NCBI GenBank assembly: GCA_030248065.1
Contig: JASAMV010006142.1
Span: forward strand, 1 to 64,000
DNA length: 64,000 nucleotides
From: Rhynchonema sp. JSB1_4
Lineage: Eukaryota; Nematoda; Chromadorea; Monhysterida; Xyalidae
Direction: 5' to 3'
In this document: in pieces, positions 32,310-44,750 of the stretch
Position numbering within the stretch: position 1 is the first letter of the stretch
Layout: each line of letters opens with the position of its first letter
The notes under the pieces: generated by a model
What the model was told of the DNA's origin: nothing
Seen by the model: only the letters and a program-made list of their open reading frames with translations
Databases searched by the model: none
Program-made: the position numbers and the translations under genes

Positions 32310-35300
32310 TCATTCTGCGGTGTCTTGATTGTTGCAACAACAACCACATAAGCCCATCGTTTTGTCAGGCAGCACGTCAGGCAGCGGGTTGCCTTTTGTT
32401 TCAGGCAGAAACAGATAAGCGACTAATGAATTGGAAAGCATCAGCGTCACCCACACCACGTACGGCAGCGGGGACCAGGAACGACCCTGCAACAATATTG
32501 ATGATTTTCATTGATTAAACGGAGACGAAATATTTAATAATTTGTAACCATAACACATGGTAGGAAGCACATTTCGGCTTGGCATGGTAATAGCTGCGAT
32601 ATTCCACATTTTACAGCATGTATGGACTGGGTGGTATACTGTATATGCACTTTGGTGGCATATGAGTTGTGTTGTGTGGTCGGGGGTTCGGCCCGACATG
32701 GCATAAAAAGTTGATTTGTTTATGTAATTCACCACCTGCAGCGTATGTGAATCCTCAGTCTGTTGGCCATGCATGTGTGCGTGACGCGCCTATACGTGCC
32801 ATGCAGCCAGTGTACAGGTAGCTGGCTGCTGCTTCACAGTGTGCAATCAGCAAAACACTTGCTGTCAAATCGAAGTGAAACCCCGACCACAGCCGACCCA
32901 GGATGCTATAGCAAAGGCATATCGCCCCATATATCTTTGCACAACCCGGATTTAGATATACATATCTACATGTGTAGGTTTATAATCTCACACCATACCA
33001 AATACAAGACTATCGGTCCGAGTATACCGCCAATTCGGGCCGCAATCGAGCCGGAACTGTTGCTCAGCGGACTGAAATTGGATAAATTTGATCTTGGCAA
33101 ATGTCAAACATCGGGAGAAAGTCGCAAACTTTTCCAACCGCAGCACGGTGGGGAACAGCTCAGCCGAGTACATGTAGATATTCAGCCACGACGGACCCAA
33201 TGCAGTCGATCCTAGTAGCGCACTCCAAGTGACGATCTGACCTTGTAGGTATGGGTCGAGGAAATCTGAGATCGCACTTTGCTTTTATGTAGTGCATTCT
33301 GAGCAGTCCCACTTTCGATAAGAAACTGTAATGGTAATTAAAGGGCACATCCACTTACCAAACCAGAGATACGCGCTCGCACTGATCGTCATGAGGACAG
33401 TGGCTGAGAGCAGGGCCATTTGATGCATCGGACGACGACCCAGCCTGAACAGACCCTGTTTCTATTATTGGCGTTGGACTTACGTATGTATTTAGGTAAT
33501 ACCTATACATGTATTCGAGCATGTATTTGTATGTACAGTAACAGCTGCAGGCGTTCTAGGCGATCCTGAGGCGGCGTAGGCTCAGCCTGAAGGCTCCGCT
33601 GGTTTCTATTCTTAACTGTGAGGGCCAGCCTGCAGGCTCCGCTAGTTTCTATTCTTAACTGTACAGGCCAGCCTGTAGGCGCCTGCAGGCTCCGCTGGTT
33701 TCTATTCTTAACTGTGCAGGCCAGCCTGCAGGCGCCTGCAGGCTCCGCTAGTTTCTATTCTTAACTGTGCAGGCCAGCCTGCAGGCGCCTGCAGGCTCCG
33801 CTAGTTTCTATTCTTAACTGTGCAGACCAGCCTGTGGGCGCCTGCACGCTCCGCTAGTTTCTATTCTTAACTGTGCAGGCCAGCCTGCAGGCGCCTGCAG
33901 GCTCCGCTAGTTTCTATTCTTAACTGTGCAGACCAGCCTGTGGGCGCCTGCAGGCTCCGCTAGTTTCTATTCTTAACCAGTGTTCGAACGGGATTCATTT
34001 TTAATCCCGGGATCGGGATCGGGATTGGGATCAAGAAAGTGTCGGGATCGGGATCGGGATCGGGATCCCGGTTTTCAAAACCCGGGATCCCGGGATCGGG
34101 ATCGGGATTGACCAGATGGTCCAAAAGCAATAGTTTTTATCATTTTATGCACAAGATGCAGTCACAGACAATTATGAAACGTGTTTATCACACATGGACA
34201 AACACCCGGAACAGTGATTAAAGCCGATTGAAAATCGAGAATAGCTGATGACGGATAAGTTCAAACATCATAATTGTGGTCGATCAATGGCCTTTGACAA
34301 AAAGACAAGCATTTCACCATTTTCTGGTTTCAAGCAGTATCTTTTGTCATCAAACAAATCAGCTGCACTGGAAAAGAGCTGTTCAGAAGGCGCGCTCGTC
34401 AGCGGAGCGCTTAGATATTTGGAAGCTAGACGTGCCAGTCGCGGAAACTTTGTCTCATTCGTTGTCCACCATGACAACATCCTCGAAACACTGAGTCCCT
34501 TTCGTTCGATGCAACCTTGTGTAACCGTTCAGTTCTAGCTCGACTTGTTCGCGATTGGTGGTGCTTACGGTTTCATCACGCTCGTAATCAGCCGTCGAGC
34601 ACCTCTTAGGGGCGCGGCCATGCAAACACGGTTGTGGGCCGCGGGTCAGCAATAATTCTATGTCCAATGACCGCCCCGCGTTTGCATGGCCGCACTTGCG
34701 GGTCGCGGTTTGCGGGTCACTCGAAACATTTATTTAGCCATTACACACAAAAAAATGAACCAAATCAGCGCTGTGCTACGGCAGTCTGCGACGTTGGCTG
34801 GACGCTGATTGGTTAATTTTTGTGTGTGTTGCAGCCAAATAAATGTTTCGAGTGACCTGCAAACCGCGACCCGCGAGTGCGGCCATGCAAACGCGGGGCG
34901 GTTGTTGGACATAGAATATTTTTCTGACCCGCACCCGCGTTTGCATGGCCGCGCCCTTACAACAGCTTGGCGAATTATGATTGCATAATTTTTTTTACTT
35001 TTTGTTCTCAAAACTTAATCCCGATCCCGGCACTTTTTTGGGCGGGATCGGGATCGGGATCGGGATTGACTTTTTCAAAATGACGGGATCGGGATCGGGA
35101 TCAGAAAAAAGGCCCGGGATCCCGGGATCGGGATCGGGATCGGGATCCCGTTCGAACACTGTTCTTAACTGTGCAGGCCAGCCTGTAGGCGCCTGCAGGC
35201 TCCGCTGGTTTCTATTCTTAACTGTGCAGGCCAGCCTGCAGGCGCCTGCAGGCTCCGCTAGTTTCTATTCTTAACTGTGCAGGCCAGCCTGTAGGCGCCT

Positions 35301-38300
35301 GCAGGCTCCGCTGGTTTCTATTCTTAACTGTGCAGGCCAGCCTGTAGGCGCCTGCAGGCTCCGCTGGTTTCTATTCTTAACTGTGCAGGCCAGCCTGTAG
35401 GCGCCTGCAGGCTCCGCTGGTTTCTATTCTTAACTGTGCAGGCCAGCCCGCAGGCTGAGCCTGCGACGCCTCAGGATCGCCTAGAATTGCAGCTGGTACT
35501 GTAGCTGTCTACATGTGCAGTACTTCGAGCGTGTTACAGATTATGGACTGTTATCAGATCGGATCGGACCTGTCTCGGTCATGTGAAATTTTGCAGTGAT
35601 GATCTCTCAAAACTCACTGATTGCAGACTTAAGAAATGAACAATTTTTGGCTGGTCTAGTCAGTCAGTCAGTCGACTTCAGTCCATCTTATTTTATCTTC
35701 AATTAAAAAAACACACGTGGCCATGACAGTTCCGATTCATACTGCCCCATGATGCATTTATCCGGTGACCAACCAATGAGCAACGAGCAGCACTCCGAAA
35801 CCTCCAACGACGTCGAATACCGAGCTCACAAATTTGTTCACGTACCGATTACCGGGCAGTTGTTTCAGATTGAACATCATGCCGAAGCCAATGTGCGCTG
35901 TCACGAACCTGTGATTGATGTCACGTTTTCGGGAGCTCAGAGTGACGCAATCGGGAGAGAAAGAAGGTCCAGCGTTCATGAAAAAATGCAGTGTGCTCAT
36001 GGCATAAACTATTGACTGAGGTATAAACAAGCTGGCGATCACACTGTATTTCCCCCGGATTTTAAAAGGCACTCAGATTCCGAACCATACACAAATTGGA
36101 ACTCAAATGCACATACCAGCTCCAAACCATGGCCAGCCAATATTTGGTCAGGGTTGGGGTACGACACAGGTCCCAGTACGTGTGCTTCTTTCGACTTTCA
36201 GCTTCGTGTTGCTGTAAAACGCGAAAAGTTCGCGCTTTCAGTCTTCAGCTTTGCACGAGGATTAGGCTGTGATGAAAACGGGAACGCACTACACACCAAA
36301 ATTCTTAATAGTTGCTTGCTCCAGTTGGGACTGGAACCCAGGTCCTTTCGCAAACTAGCGGCAGCTTTACCAGCTGAGCTATCGGAGTAGCCCTGTCTTG
36401 GACATGAAGTTTATGGTTTTGTGTTTACGCACTTGTGATGGCCGTTTACTGTCCGACAAAGACGTGCATTCACAGCAACAGACTGTGTAGCACACAACAA
36501 GTTTGAGAGGCTGTGATGCGTGTGTGACGGACAGCCGAAGTTCCCAATATATCCATATGGGACGATCTCTCAACTTTTGACGCAATTTTTTGAGGCGCGC
36601 TTTACGGATCAGGCAACGCGTTCCAAAAAACATTCTCCCAACAGCCCTGTCAGTCCGGTATTACCATGTTGTCGATATGCGCCAATCGCTGTATCTCACT
36701 GATGTCCGGTGCAGCGCTGGCGCGTCCGTTCATTTTGGCAATCGCTTTGATGATTCGATCCGCTTCACTAATTCGATTGTGTTGGATCAGCCAACGGGGA
36801 GATTCCTTGGCAACACTGAATTCAACAAGATTTTGCGCTTTTGTCAACGCAACGTCCCCAAATAAATCACTCCTGGTGCGGTAACTTCGATACGCTAACT
36901 GCGTAGGCAATTTAATGATGAAAAGTGCTCCTTATAATAGTGCATGAGAAGATAAAAAACAAATAAAAATCATAAAACTCACAAAACATAAGGTATGGGT
37001 AGCAGGCCGACGGCAACTGCATTGGTGTACAGCAGCAGTGGTCGCCAGTCACGAAGGCTCCATTGCAGCACACCGAACAACACTGTCGATATCATCCAAC
37101 CGCCTGCGCAACCACGAATTGCGTCTGTTTTCCTTTCAGTTTCACAAGAATTTTGAGAAAAATGATAAAATAAGATCCGAACTGACTACAGATAAACGTC
37201 AGCGGGCGAAATCGACCACTGGTGATCTCTTGCACCAACACGAAAACGACAACGTAGAATCCGCCGTTGCAAGAGCCAAGCACAAATCTGGAACCGAAAT
37301 ATGGCCGACAAAAGAATAAGCGATGGTTGATATGAGTCGAGAAATGAGCTTTCAACAAATTTTATAACAGCAAAGAATTTCGTAACTCACAATGCGGCTC
37401 CCAGCAATTGCCAGCTGGGTGCAAAAGATGCGAGAATACCAACGATGCAGTTGATCAGAAACACGATCAGCACAATCTAACAAAGCGGAAAAAACTTTTA
37501 AAATTTTGCCAAACATCGGCTTTTAATCATTTTTGAATTTGTGCTAACCCATTTTCGCCCAAACACCTCTGCGAGTTGGCCCCAGATAAGTGCGCCAACC
37601 AGGACTCCGCCCACTTGCAGTGATGACATTGCATCAACAGCAAATGACCGGGTGCAATAGAGACGAAACTGAACAATTCAATTGTTTTACTTGAGGTCAC
37701 TGAAGGGTTTTGCATGCCGATGAACTGTAGTAATTCAAATGCAATTATACATATACAAATCAACCTAGAAATCAAAATATCCTGAATAAGTTCTTCCAAG
37801 CGTCCATCAGAGCTTTGCTTGGAAAACTTTCCGATTAGTCCCAGTCTGCACCTGCAGTACTTTTATATATTGCAATCCGCAAAGTTCTCACATGAGTTTC
37901 GATCAGAAGAATCTTCACTTGTAAAAAAAACTCCCTGATTCGGTTGCGCAACATAATGTGCATAATATGTATACCTCGGTAGCAATCGAGTTCAGTTCTT
38001 CATCGAACACAATGTGCACACAGTGATCGAGCAGTGAACAATTGGTGAGCATACCGTCCAACAGGTTCGTGTCTGCGCCCGTCGCCGTGAAATTCTGCCT
38101 TGACGAATCAGGCAACCCGTCCAAACAATACCATTGCGGCGCGGCACCGCCGAAAATCATGAACGATAGATTCAGGCCGAGAACAATGTCCATACCTGGA
38201 TATAATATACAATGTCAAAATATCGAGTTGCACAGTGGATCTCTAACGGTTTACGCTCGAACCAGATCGCAGCAGTCTGAGCTTTAAAAGAATCAAACCT

Positions 38301-38510
38301 AATCCTGAATAGGGTCGGATATGGGAACAAACAACGATTGGACACTTTCTGTCCGAGGAACACATTTAAAGCCACATGAGTAATTCCATCAGAAAGTTCC
38401 ATCCTCTACTCACCGATTTGGGCAATGATCCATAATAGAATTTGGTATGGTCCAAAGCCGCCGATTCCACTCAAGATCGAGTCGAAATTTGTGGCTGCTG
38501 ACTTTTCCAT
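32310..38510 (-). CDS. SLC22-family organic ion transporter, complete
   Basis: Thirteen exons join in phase: 38510-38414, 38195-37975, 37668-37549, 37476-37391, 37287-37190, 37103-36983, 36815-36665, 36211-36117, 35908-35770, 33455-33359, 33241-33139, 33071-32999 and 32486-32310, about 525 residues. N-terminal GIGGFGPYQILLW, a large first extracellular loop with Cys and sequons, the MFS loop GQLAEVFGRKW after TM2, ESPRWL before the central loop, GRRPM after TM8, YMYSAELFPT and ARIGG near TM10-11, and C-terminal FLPETKGNPLPDV are all SLC22 hallmarks. These 12-TM plasma-membrane carriers move organic anions, cations or zwitterions; the substrate cannot be read off. Intron 9 (2.3 kb) contains a minisatellite and a hAT relic. 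A partial second copy lies 5' of it. Confidence 0.9.
33978..35161 (-). mobile_element. Non-autonomous hAT relic with hATC remnant, GGGATC repeats
   Basis: The ends CAGTGTTCGAACGGGAT are inverted and flanked by an exact 8-bp repeat TTCTTAAC (33970-33977 and 35162-35169), the hAT signature. Sub-terminal zones are runs of the hexamer GGGATC. A minus-strand open frame (34480-34268) matches the hAT dimerisation domain (ARLASKYLSAPLTSAPSEQ, LFSSAADLFDDKR). A Harbinger-like MITE (34609-34956, TTA on both sides) interrupts it. The transposase catalytic part is gone. Confidence 0.85.
34609..34956. mobile_element. PIF/Harbinger-like MITE nested in the hAT relic
   Basis: Inverted GC-rich ends (GGGGCGCGGCCATGC at left, GCATGGCCGCGCCC at right) flanked by TTA (34606-34608 and 34957-34959). 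It is internally palindromic, with GCCGCACTTGCGGGTCGCGG. The same insertion recurs in the other hAT copy near 50208-50545. Confidence 0.7.
36328..36395 (-). repeat. tRNA-derived (SINE-like) sequence
   Basis: The minus strand has a box-A D-arm (TAGCTCAGCTGGTAAAGC), a T-arm (TGGGTTCCAGTCCC) and an acceptor pairing in 6 of 7 positions. The anticodon stem is poor. It sits in an SLC22 intron in the sense orientation. Confidence 0.5.
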
Positions 38511-39935
38511 GTTTCACTCTGACTTCGAAATATGACTTCAATGAACAAAAAATGCCTCATAAAAATTTGTTGACGCCGCGAGCAGGTACAATATGATAAA
38601 CCGCAGTGGTAAACATGCACCTCTATCCGATGTAATTTTTTTGAATTTATAGCAAAATTGATTGCAAAACTTAAAATCACACATTTTAACTACCCTAGAC
38701 TGATGTGGGGTCTGAGAAGAGGAAACCGCCAATTCTCACGTAAAAGACAACATTTGGTTTAGCGCCTGTAACAAAACATATACATAAATATACAACTCAC
38801 GTATATATAATTTGTGTATACAGCATATACAGTATGCATATGTATAGTCCATCCATCAACTCATGACACTTTTTGTCAGCTGAAAAGTTTGACAGGATCC
38901 TGCGCTGCTCCGGTTCCGGTTGGCTTACGAAAAAGAAAAGAAAGAGAAATCGGTTTTTATTTTATTTTTGTACGCCGTTTTCTCTGACATTGCCTTGCGG
39001 AGGAACAACTTTTCACAACGGAATCTGAACCTTTCAAACGAAAGTGCCATGAGCTGATGGACGGACTATACATGCATACATAGACAAAACGTCTTATCAG
39101 AAACGTTGGTTAGTCAGAAATGCAAACAGAGTAGACATCCACCTTTCCAATACCAATGTGAAAGAGCTATAAGTAGTATACATATTTTGTTGTTGTCACA
39201 TTGTTTTTGTGGTCTATTCTGTTCCGAGTTTGGAGTGTTCACTGTACATGCAACAATGGCTGACGTTTACAAGTACTGTATGTAGCAGAATTGGGTTGCA
39301 AGTAAAATTTATAAACAACGTCAGATTTTTTGATGTGCAGGTACTATAGCGGTATTGCATGTACAGTACCTACTGTATGCGCGTGTGCACACACAGTATC
39401 AAATGACTGCTACTGTTGTTGCTTGCATGCGCAAGATCGTGGTGGTGATCCCAGGACGCGATGTTGTCCACCCTAGTGATTGTGCACTGCAACCGGGTTC
39501 CTCGACAACAGTTTTGGCTCTGATTTCTCGATATACAGTATCGTGTACGAACGAATCAAATGCCAACTGTGGCGTTGGAAGCGGGGCGCCATTTTAGTTT
39601 CTGTCTTTCAGCTTGTTTCCTGCGCTCGCCAGCTAAGTTAAGCTATGTAGATCATAGGGTAATATGGATTATTGTGGAAACATGGATTATTATGGATTTG
39701 GAAACCGGATGATTGTGAAAGCACTTTCCGGCAGCCGGAAACCGGAAACGGAAATCGGAAAATAAAAACCGGCTTCCGGAAACCGGAAACCGGATTTCAT
39801 TTTCATTGTGATTTTAATTCCTCAAACTGGATTCCGGAAACCAGATGATTGTGAAAGCTGCCTTATTTCTTCGCATTCACGAGACACCTTGTGAATTAAA
39901 TTAAAGTGCAGGTGATGTTTAAAGTGCAACCTGCC
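38511..39935. other. Upstream region of SLC22, no gene seen
   Basis: Contains an inverted pair around TCCATCAAC/TCATGACACTTT and CATGAGCTGATGGA (about 38848-39063), and CCGGAAACCGGAAA-rich sequence at 39690-39850. No exon was recognised. Confidence 0.35.
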
Positions 39936-40988
39936 CTGAAATAGCAATGCACCAGAGCTGATCACGCGGCAGACGGCAAAGCCGAGCAGACCAAACTGGT
40001 GCAGAATCTTTCGCGCCAAGGGCGGATCCAGAGAGGCCACAGGGTCCATGCCCTTCTTGGTCCGTTTGGCCCCTGAAGTGATGGCACCGTTTCGGAAGGA
40101 AGAAGGAAAAGGGACCCCTAAATCGCAGGATTTCCACTCTCATACACTTCAAAAGTCCAAAAATCGCGCGCTTCGCGTGCCAAATGCACCGAATGTATTT
40201 TCAATGAAACTAGACGGGACCCGTGACTACTACCGGCTACAGCGCCGCGCCCGTGCCGTGCCACCCCCCCCCCCCCCCCGAAGACCCGTTAGCATACCCA
40301 AAGCCACACACACATACTACATGGTCCGGCGACATCGTCGCCCTTTGCGGTATCGTCGTTCTTATTAACAACGTCGTCCTTTAGGTCTTCGTCGCGCATA
40401 AATGGATAACGTCGCGCGTAACCATAAATGTGTACTGACTGCCAGGTAGTACGTATGTACATACTGTACCTGTGTATTATTTTATCAGCGCAAAAGGCAA
40501 CATGATGTATGATTAGGACGAACTGAGATGAGAGTACAGTACATTCCTGAAAATATCATGAAAGAAACAGAGGGAACACAAAGCCGATAAGTGAAAATAT
40601 TGCGCAAGTGTCAGGAAGCAAGAACAACAGATATGACAGACATGTACATATGTATAGACAGATTATGAACAACAGTGGACATGAGATGTATCTATGAACA
40701 TGTACATATACAAGAATAACATAACAGCTGTAAAACACCATCAGGCCTGAAGAAATGACAGATTTAGCTGGAACAGAGGGAAACAGGCAAGAACACTAAT
40801 GCTCAATTCACATTATGTCTAATCTTCCAAGCTCATCATCATAGAATGAGGAATGGGGCTATGCATTGTCACAAGATTCAAATAATGGATTTCATTCTCA
40901 ACGCTGGAGGCCTCGCTGAACATTGATTGCATCAGATTGATATCGACGGCCGTCGAATGTGCCTGAACATCAAGGATACACTTGAACA

Positions 40989-41589
40989 TCAAAGACAGTG
41001 AACCAATGAACAGGAACAAACCAATGGCACAGGTGTGAACATTGACATCGAGCTGGCTGCACCATGCAGGTCCACGGTGGTGCACGAACCGGCACTGTTC
41101 GCGGTCGGTAGATCACCACTGGAGGTAGTCGGCAGTTCGGAATCGCTGTTGTCGATCGGTTGCGGTGGTGCCCCGATGACCGCGTCGATGTCACCGGCCG
41201 TTTGGTCAACATCTCGAGCAGCGGCTGCCTCGCGAGCAGCACGTCTACGCTGAACAAAGTTTGAGCGTTGTCTGCTGTGCTCATGTCAGCCAAAAATGTT
41301 AGTCAAAAATGTCAGTCGGTTGTTATGTACACAACAGTTCACCATTGTATAGCAATGCATAAATCCCATAACCCAAGTTTCATACCTTTTGAACTTTTTC
41401 GCATCCAGCACACGCCAGTCTCATGGAACCATTTGCGTAACGCTTGCACACTCGAAACTGAAATGTGTGACCCCGCCAGCGTTTTGAATCATACGGGTAC
41501 AGCGACGGGTCGCCGTACTGCGACATGTGGTCCCGTTCGGCAACACCGAAGTCGCCAAGTTGGCGATTACGAGCAGCCCGACGAGGCAT
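40989..41589 (-). CDS. Small two-exon gene with a CxxC basic module, unknown
   Basis: Exons 41589-41386 and 41249-40989 join in phase to about 154 residues. The start MPRRAARNR is basic. Residues about 44-67 (GHTFQFRVCKRYANGSMRL then ACAGCEK) resemble a short zinc-knuckle or FLYWCH-like strand. An Arg/Ala-rich stretch follows after the splice, then a Ser/Thr-rich acidic tail. Looks like a nuclear or DNA-binding protein; the family is not firmly recognised. It is enclosed by inverted arms, so it may be element-encoded. Confidence 0.5.
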
Positions 41590-42092
41590 TATTGGCTAAA
41601 TTTATGTTGGTGTAAGTCATCAAAAAACACAAAAAAACACAAAGCAAAGCAACAACAACGCAACAATCTAAACAGAGAGCAGAAAGAAACTTGATTGTGT
41701 TTGGCAGACACAATGCAGCAGACAAATAACTTTCGTGTGTGTTGCCTTGCCTGCTCTGGTACACCTGGTGCTCTCAACAATCCGTCTCACCTGCTGAACG
41801 CTGATTGGATGCAAGTTTGAATTTGAAATTACCGTCCAAATCGTTCCTATGCGTTATACATACATACTGTATACCACTACAGGTACACAAAAGTGTGAAA
41901 TGCAGCTGTAAACAAAGCTTATCTGACAATCATTGTTCTGATTCAGTAATGGTGCTGATGAGCTTGGCTGTCGGATTACATTAAAGTTTAGATCACGAAA
42001 ATCGGTTAAAGTTTGATTGAACACGGTCACTATTATTAATAGTTATGCCATGTGTGATGTTTGTTTGTTTGCATGATAATAGCCGCGAATCG

Positions 42093-42170
42093 TGCAGTTT
42101 TCTTATTTTATTCAACTTGGCCATGAGATCAGCCATGTGCAGTTTTCTTATTTTATTCAACTTGGCCACC
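42093..42170. repeat. Direct duplication of a 32-bp string
   Basis: GTGCAGTTTTCTTATTTTAT followed by TCAACTTGGCCA occurs twice, 44 bases apart. Short local duplication. Confidence 0.7.
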
Positions 42171-42667
42171 AGGAGCCGCACGTGACCTAATAATCTTGTT
42201 ATCTGATTATTTTTAAGTTCAACAGTATATTCTGGCATGTGATAACAGCGATCTGTGCGCGCATCTGTCTTGTTTATACCACATGTTGGTTACGCGCGAC
42301 GATATCCAAATAACGCGCGACCATGACAAAAAGGACGACGTTATTAATAAGAGCGACGATACCGCAAAGGACGACGTTGTCACACAATCATACTACATAT
42401 ACATACATAACTAGCGCCCCGTGGTCTCGAAGAAGGCGGATATGAACTTGTTGACGTAGCGATTGCCAGGCATTTGCTTCAGATTGTAAATAACATTCCG
42501 AACGCAACGGTACCCATGCACCATGAACCTGGACGGACAATGTGCTTTTTATCTGACAAATGTCATTATAATGTTTGAGTCTGGCTATATTTAACCAACC
42601 AACTAAACGTCATGACCAGAATGTGTTTGGTCATCGTTGGCGTACACGACCCAGATCCCAATATACA

Positions 42668-43073
42668 TACCGGAGTTTTTCGGTTACAGCCCCCACCCGG
42701 GGCTCTATTCAGGATTTTTTCGTTTGTTTCTGGTACCCATTTTGTGATCTATGTAAATTTACGAATAAAAAGGAGCAACACGAGCCATTTTACATGATAT
42801 TCGCACTTTTTGGTCACAATCGTCGCCTTTCTCATGCACATGGAACAAAAATTCAGTCTATACAAAGCGTCGATAAGACACAAAAACGTGTTGCAATTAG
42901 GTATGAACCACATTCGAAAAGTACAAAAAATTTACGTCGGGCTCATTTCGGAAGATGGATTGAATAAAGCCCCATGGGGCTTTATTTGGGAATAAAAATA
43001 ATTTTCAAAATCCGATTTCAAAACCAACCACCGAATAGAGCCCCAGGGGCTGTAACCGGAAAACTCCGGTATG
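42668..43073. mobile_element. MITE with ~45-bp inverted ends
   Basis: The ends ACATACCGGAGTTTTTCGG and GGGGCTCTATTC are inverted at both sides. There is an inner palindrome AATAAAGCCCCATGGGGCTTTATT-like near 42963-42986. No coding capacity. Confidence 0.75.
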
Positions 43074-43656
43074 TGCTTCTTACGTTGCGCCATTTGACGT
43101 TGTTTCTCCTGCAAATCACAAAAACAGTATCACATAGCTTTCTAGCATTTTTAGCTCAAAATTTACAATCTGAAGTTGTTAAAGTTTAGCACCACTTTTG
43201 TAAGTGATGATCCGAGTTTAGCGCTGTGAATGCGGGCTTGTGGCAGTTCTCCAGGCTGTTTATGCGCAAGTGTTGACGGTCCGGTGCAACTTGGACCCAT
43301 AAGCACAATTTCATGTCATTGACACTGTCGATACTTTTTCCATAAACTTTTCAATTCACCTAAAAGTTGCGTGCTCAGAAACTTTCGTGAAGTAAAAATT
43401 ATTGTGACAACGAGTTGTTTTTATTCGCCAGTGTTTCAATTTTTTATTGTCCAATTTTTGCATTTGCATAGCTGCTAACGAAACTGGTTGATTATTTGAT
43501 TGGTTAAATCTTGGATGAGCATTATCGTTTTTTTTGACCATCGTATTTAGATTATGCGTAAACTTTATTTTGATGCAGTTCCTAAAACCATCACAAAGTA
43601 GGGGCCAGGATTGCCATTTTTCATTCTCTTCCAAATTGTTTTAATGGTTTTCTTCG

Positions 43657-44128
43657 CTATTCTTTCTTTTCTGCTTCTTTCTTTTCCTCTTGTTTCGCCG
43701 CTTCTTTTGAGGCGTCGGCCACAGCGGCGTTCAACGAGCTCTCGGCACTAGCGAGGAGCTGGTAAAAATTAAATTATCTCTTAACTTGCATTAAAAACAA
43801 TAATGTGCCCTTTAATGATCCTACGTAACTCCCATGGTGACCACAAAAGTGAGTGATTTTTTTTTGCTTCCCACGGCGACCTGAAAATGGCGGGCCTCGA
43901 TCATGTCACTACCTGACTATTAAAAAAATTTTGCTGAAACGAAACCTAATTATATATATCAGGCTTAATCAAAGGCGGCGCACCCCCTCCCCTTACCCCT
44001 CCGTCTCCGCATCTGCACACCGGTTCCTTGTTCGTTCCCACGCAGCCGACCAAACCCATCAACATGGTGGCTGGCAAGAGCAGCAGCAACGGCCAAATCA
44101 GTTGAAACATCAACCAGGCAGACAGCAT
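43657..44128 (-). CDS. Possible small secreted or membrane peptide gene
   Basis: Exon 44128-43997 encodes a signal peptide (MLSAWLMFQLIWPLLLLLPA) and a short Cys segment (VCRCGDGG), ending at a GTAAGG donor. Exon 43758-43657, after a cag acceptor, joins in phase and adds LLASAESSLNAAVADASKE and a Lys/Glu-rich tail ending KKE-stop, 77 residues in all. No family is recognised. An extra exon in between cannot be excluded. Support is only the signal peptide, splice sites and phase. Confidence 0.4.
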
Positions 44129-44750
44129 GATGGATTGATTAGTCGGATTGAGTTGTTGTTGATTGATGTCGTTGAAAGTTGTTTTGTGAATGAAACTAGA
44201 ATGTTTAATGTATATTAGCTTGGCATGGTGGCCAGCGGGCCCGGGCTACGGTAAGGCTACTGTGGTCAGGCAAGTGCGCACGTGTCACCGCCACTAGGTA
44301 TACTGTATGTGGTGCTGTGAATTGCGCGCGTGGCTTTCTCATTATCTAGGGTCTTAAAACTTTTAATTTCTCAATTTACTAAAATGTGTACATAGTATTT
44401 TAAGGTGATAAAATGCTGAAACATTTGCCGGAGAGATGTGAGGTCTTTTTATCATAATGCTTCCAGCTCAAGCGTAAGCACGAGTTATCCTCGCACTGAC
44501 ACCCTGCTAGAAGAACAATAAACAAACTGGATGAAATATGTGGCTGGTTCAGAAATACAAATCGATGACCACGATCAAAACAAACCGCATCGATACCTAT
44601 AGGTGTGGTACGTAATGGCCATAGCCTGTGCGTTCATTCAACAATAAAGCCGCAAAAACAGTACTTTGTAACATGATGGTTGACTCAGAGACATGCACAA
44701 TAAATATATGATAGATACTACCCTGCTATAAATGATCACTGTGTCAAAGC
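44129..44750. other. Intergenic, no gene seen
   Basis: The 3' flank of the M17 gene and upstream side of the peptide gene. No clear signal. Confidence 0.3.

Larger units (their letters stand above)
33550..35487. repeat. Inverted-end element with a ~60-bp minisatellite, split by a hAT relic
   Basis: The ends TTCTAGGCGATCCTGAGGCG and its complement (near 33554 and 35487) flank tandem units of about 60 bp. The units centre on GCAGGCTCCGCTAGTTTCTA and TTCTTAACTGTGCAGG: about seven copies at 33590-33977 and about five at 35162-35450. Units differ by single bases (CTGCAGGC versus CTGTAGGC), usable as a higher-order pattern. Confidence 0.8.
40320..42395. mobile_element. Inverted-arm element enclosing a two-exon gene
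   Basis: About 100-bp arms at 40325-40430 and 42288-42390 are inverted copies (GTTACGCGCGACG, AAAGGACGACGTTG, CGACGATACCGCAAAGG). They enclose 1.9 kb including the gene at 40989-41589, and lie inside the intron of the second SLC22 copy. A C-homopolymer of 16 or so bases lies just outside at 40264. Confidence 0.55.
39940..42528 (-). pseudogene. Partial second SLC22 copy (two exons)
   Basis: 42528-42411 matches exon 9 of the complete SLC22 gene: NLKQMPGNRYVNKF against NLKQLPGNRYVNKF, preceded by the same cag acceptor and phase, but it ends in an in-frame TAG. A frame at about 40035-39940 resembles exon 10 (LARKILHQFGLLG against GRRPMHQMALLS, ending ISSGALLFQ against ISASAYLWF). No other exons were found on either side. 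This looks like a decayed tandem duplicate; a divergent intact gene seems unlikely because flanking exons are absent. Confidence 0.65.

Noticed and set aside
34033..34110. Gly-Ser repeat protein from GGGATC runs
   Set aside because: Hexamer repeats at hAT termini produce open Gly-Ser frames in both strands without a gene.
33550..35487. CRISPR-like array
   Set aside because: The genome is animal; the units are contiguous tandem repeats of about 60 bp without unique spacers.
39822..40152. Channel-like protein frame
   Set aside because: Better explained as the exon-10-like piece of a decayed SLC22 copy next to a dispersed repeat.
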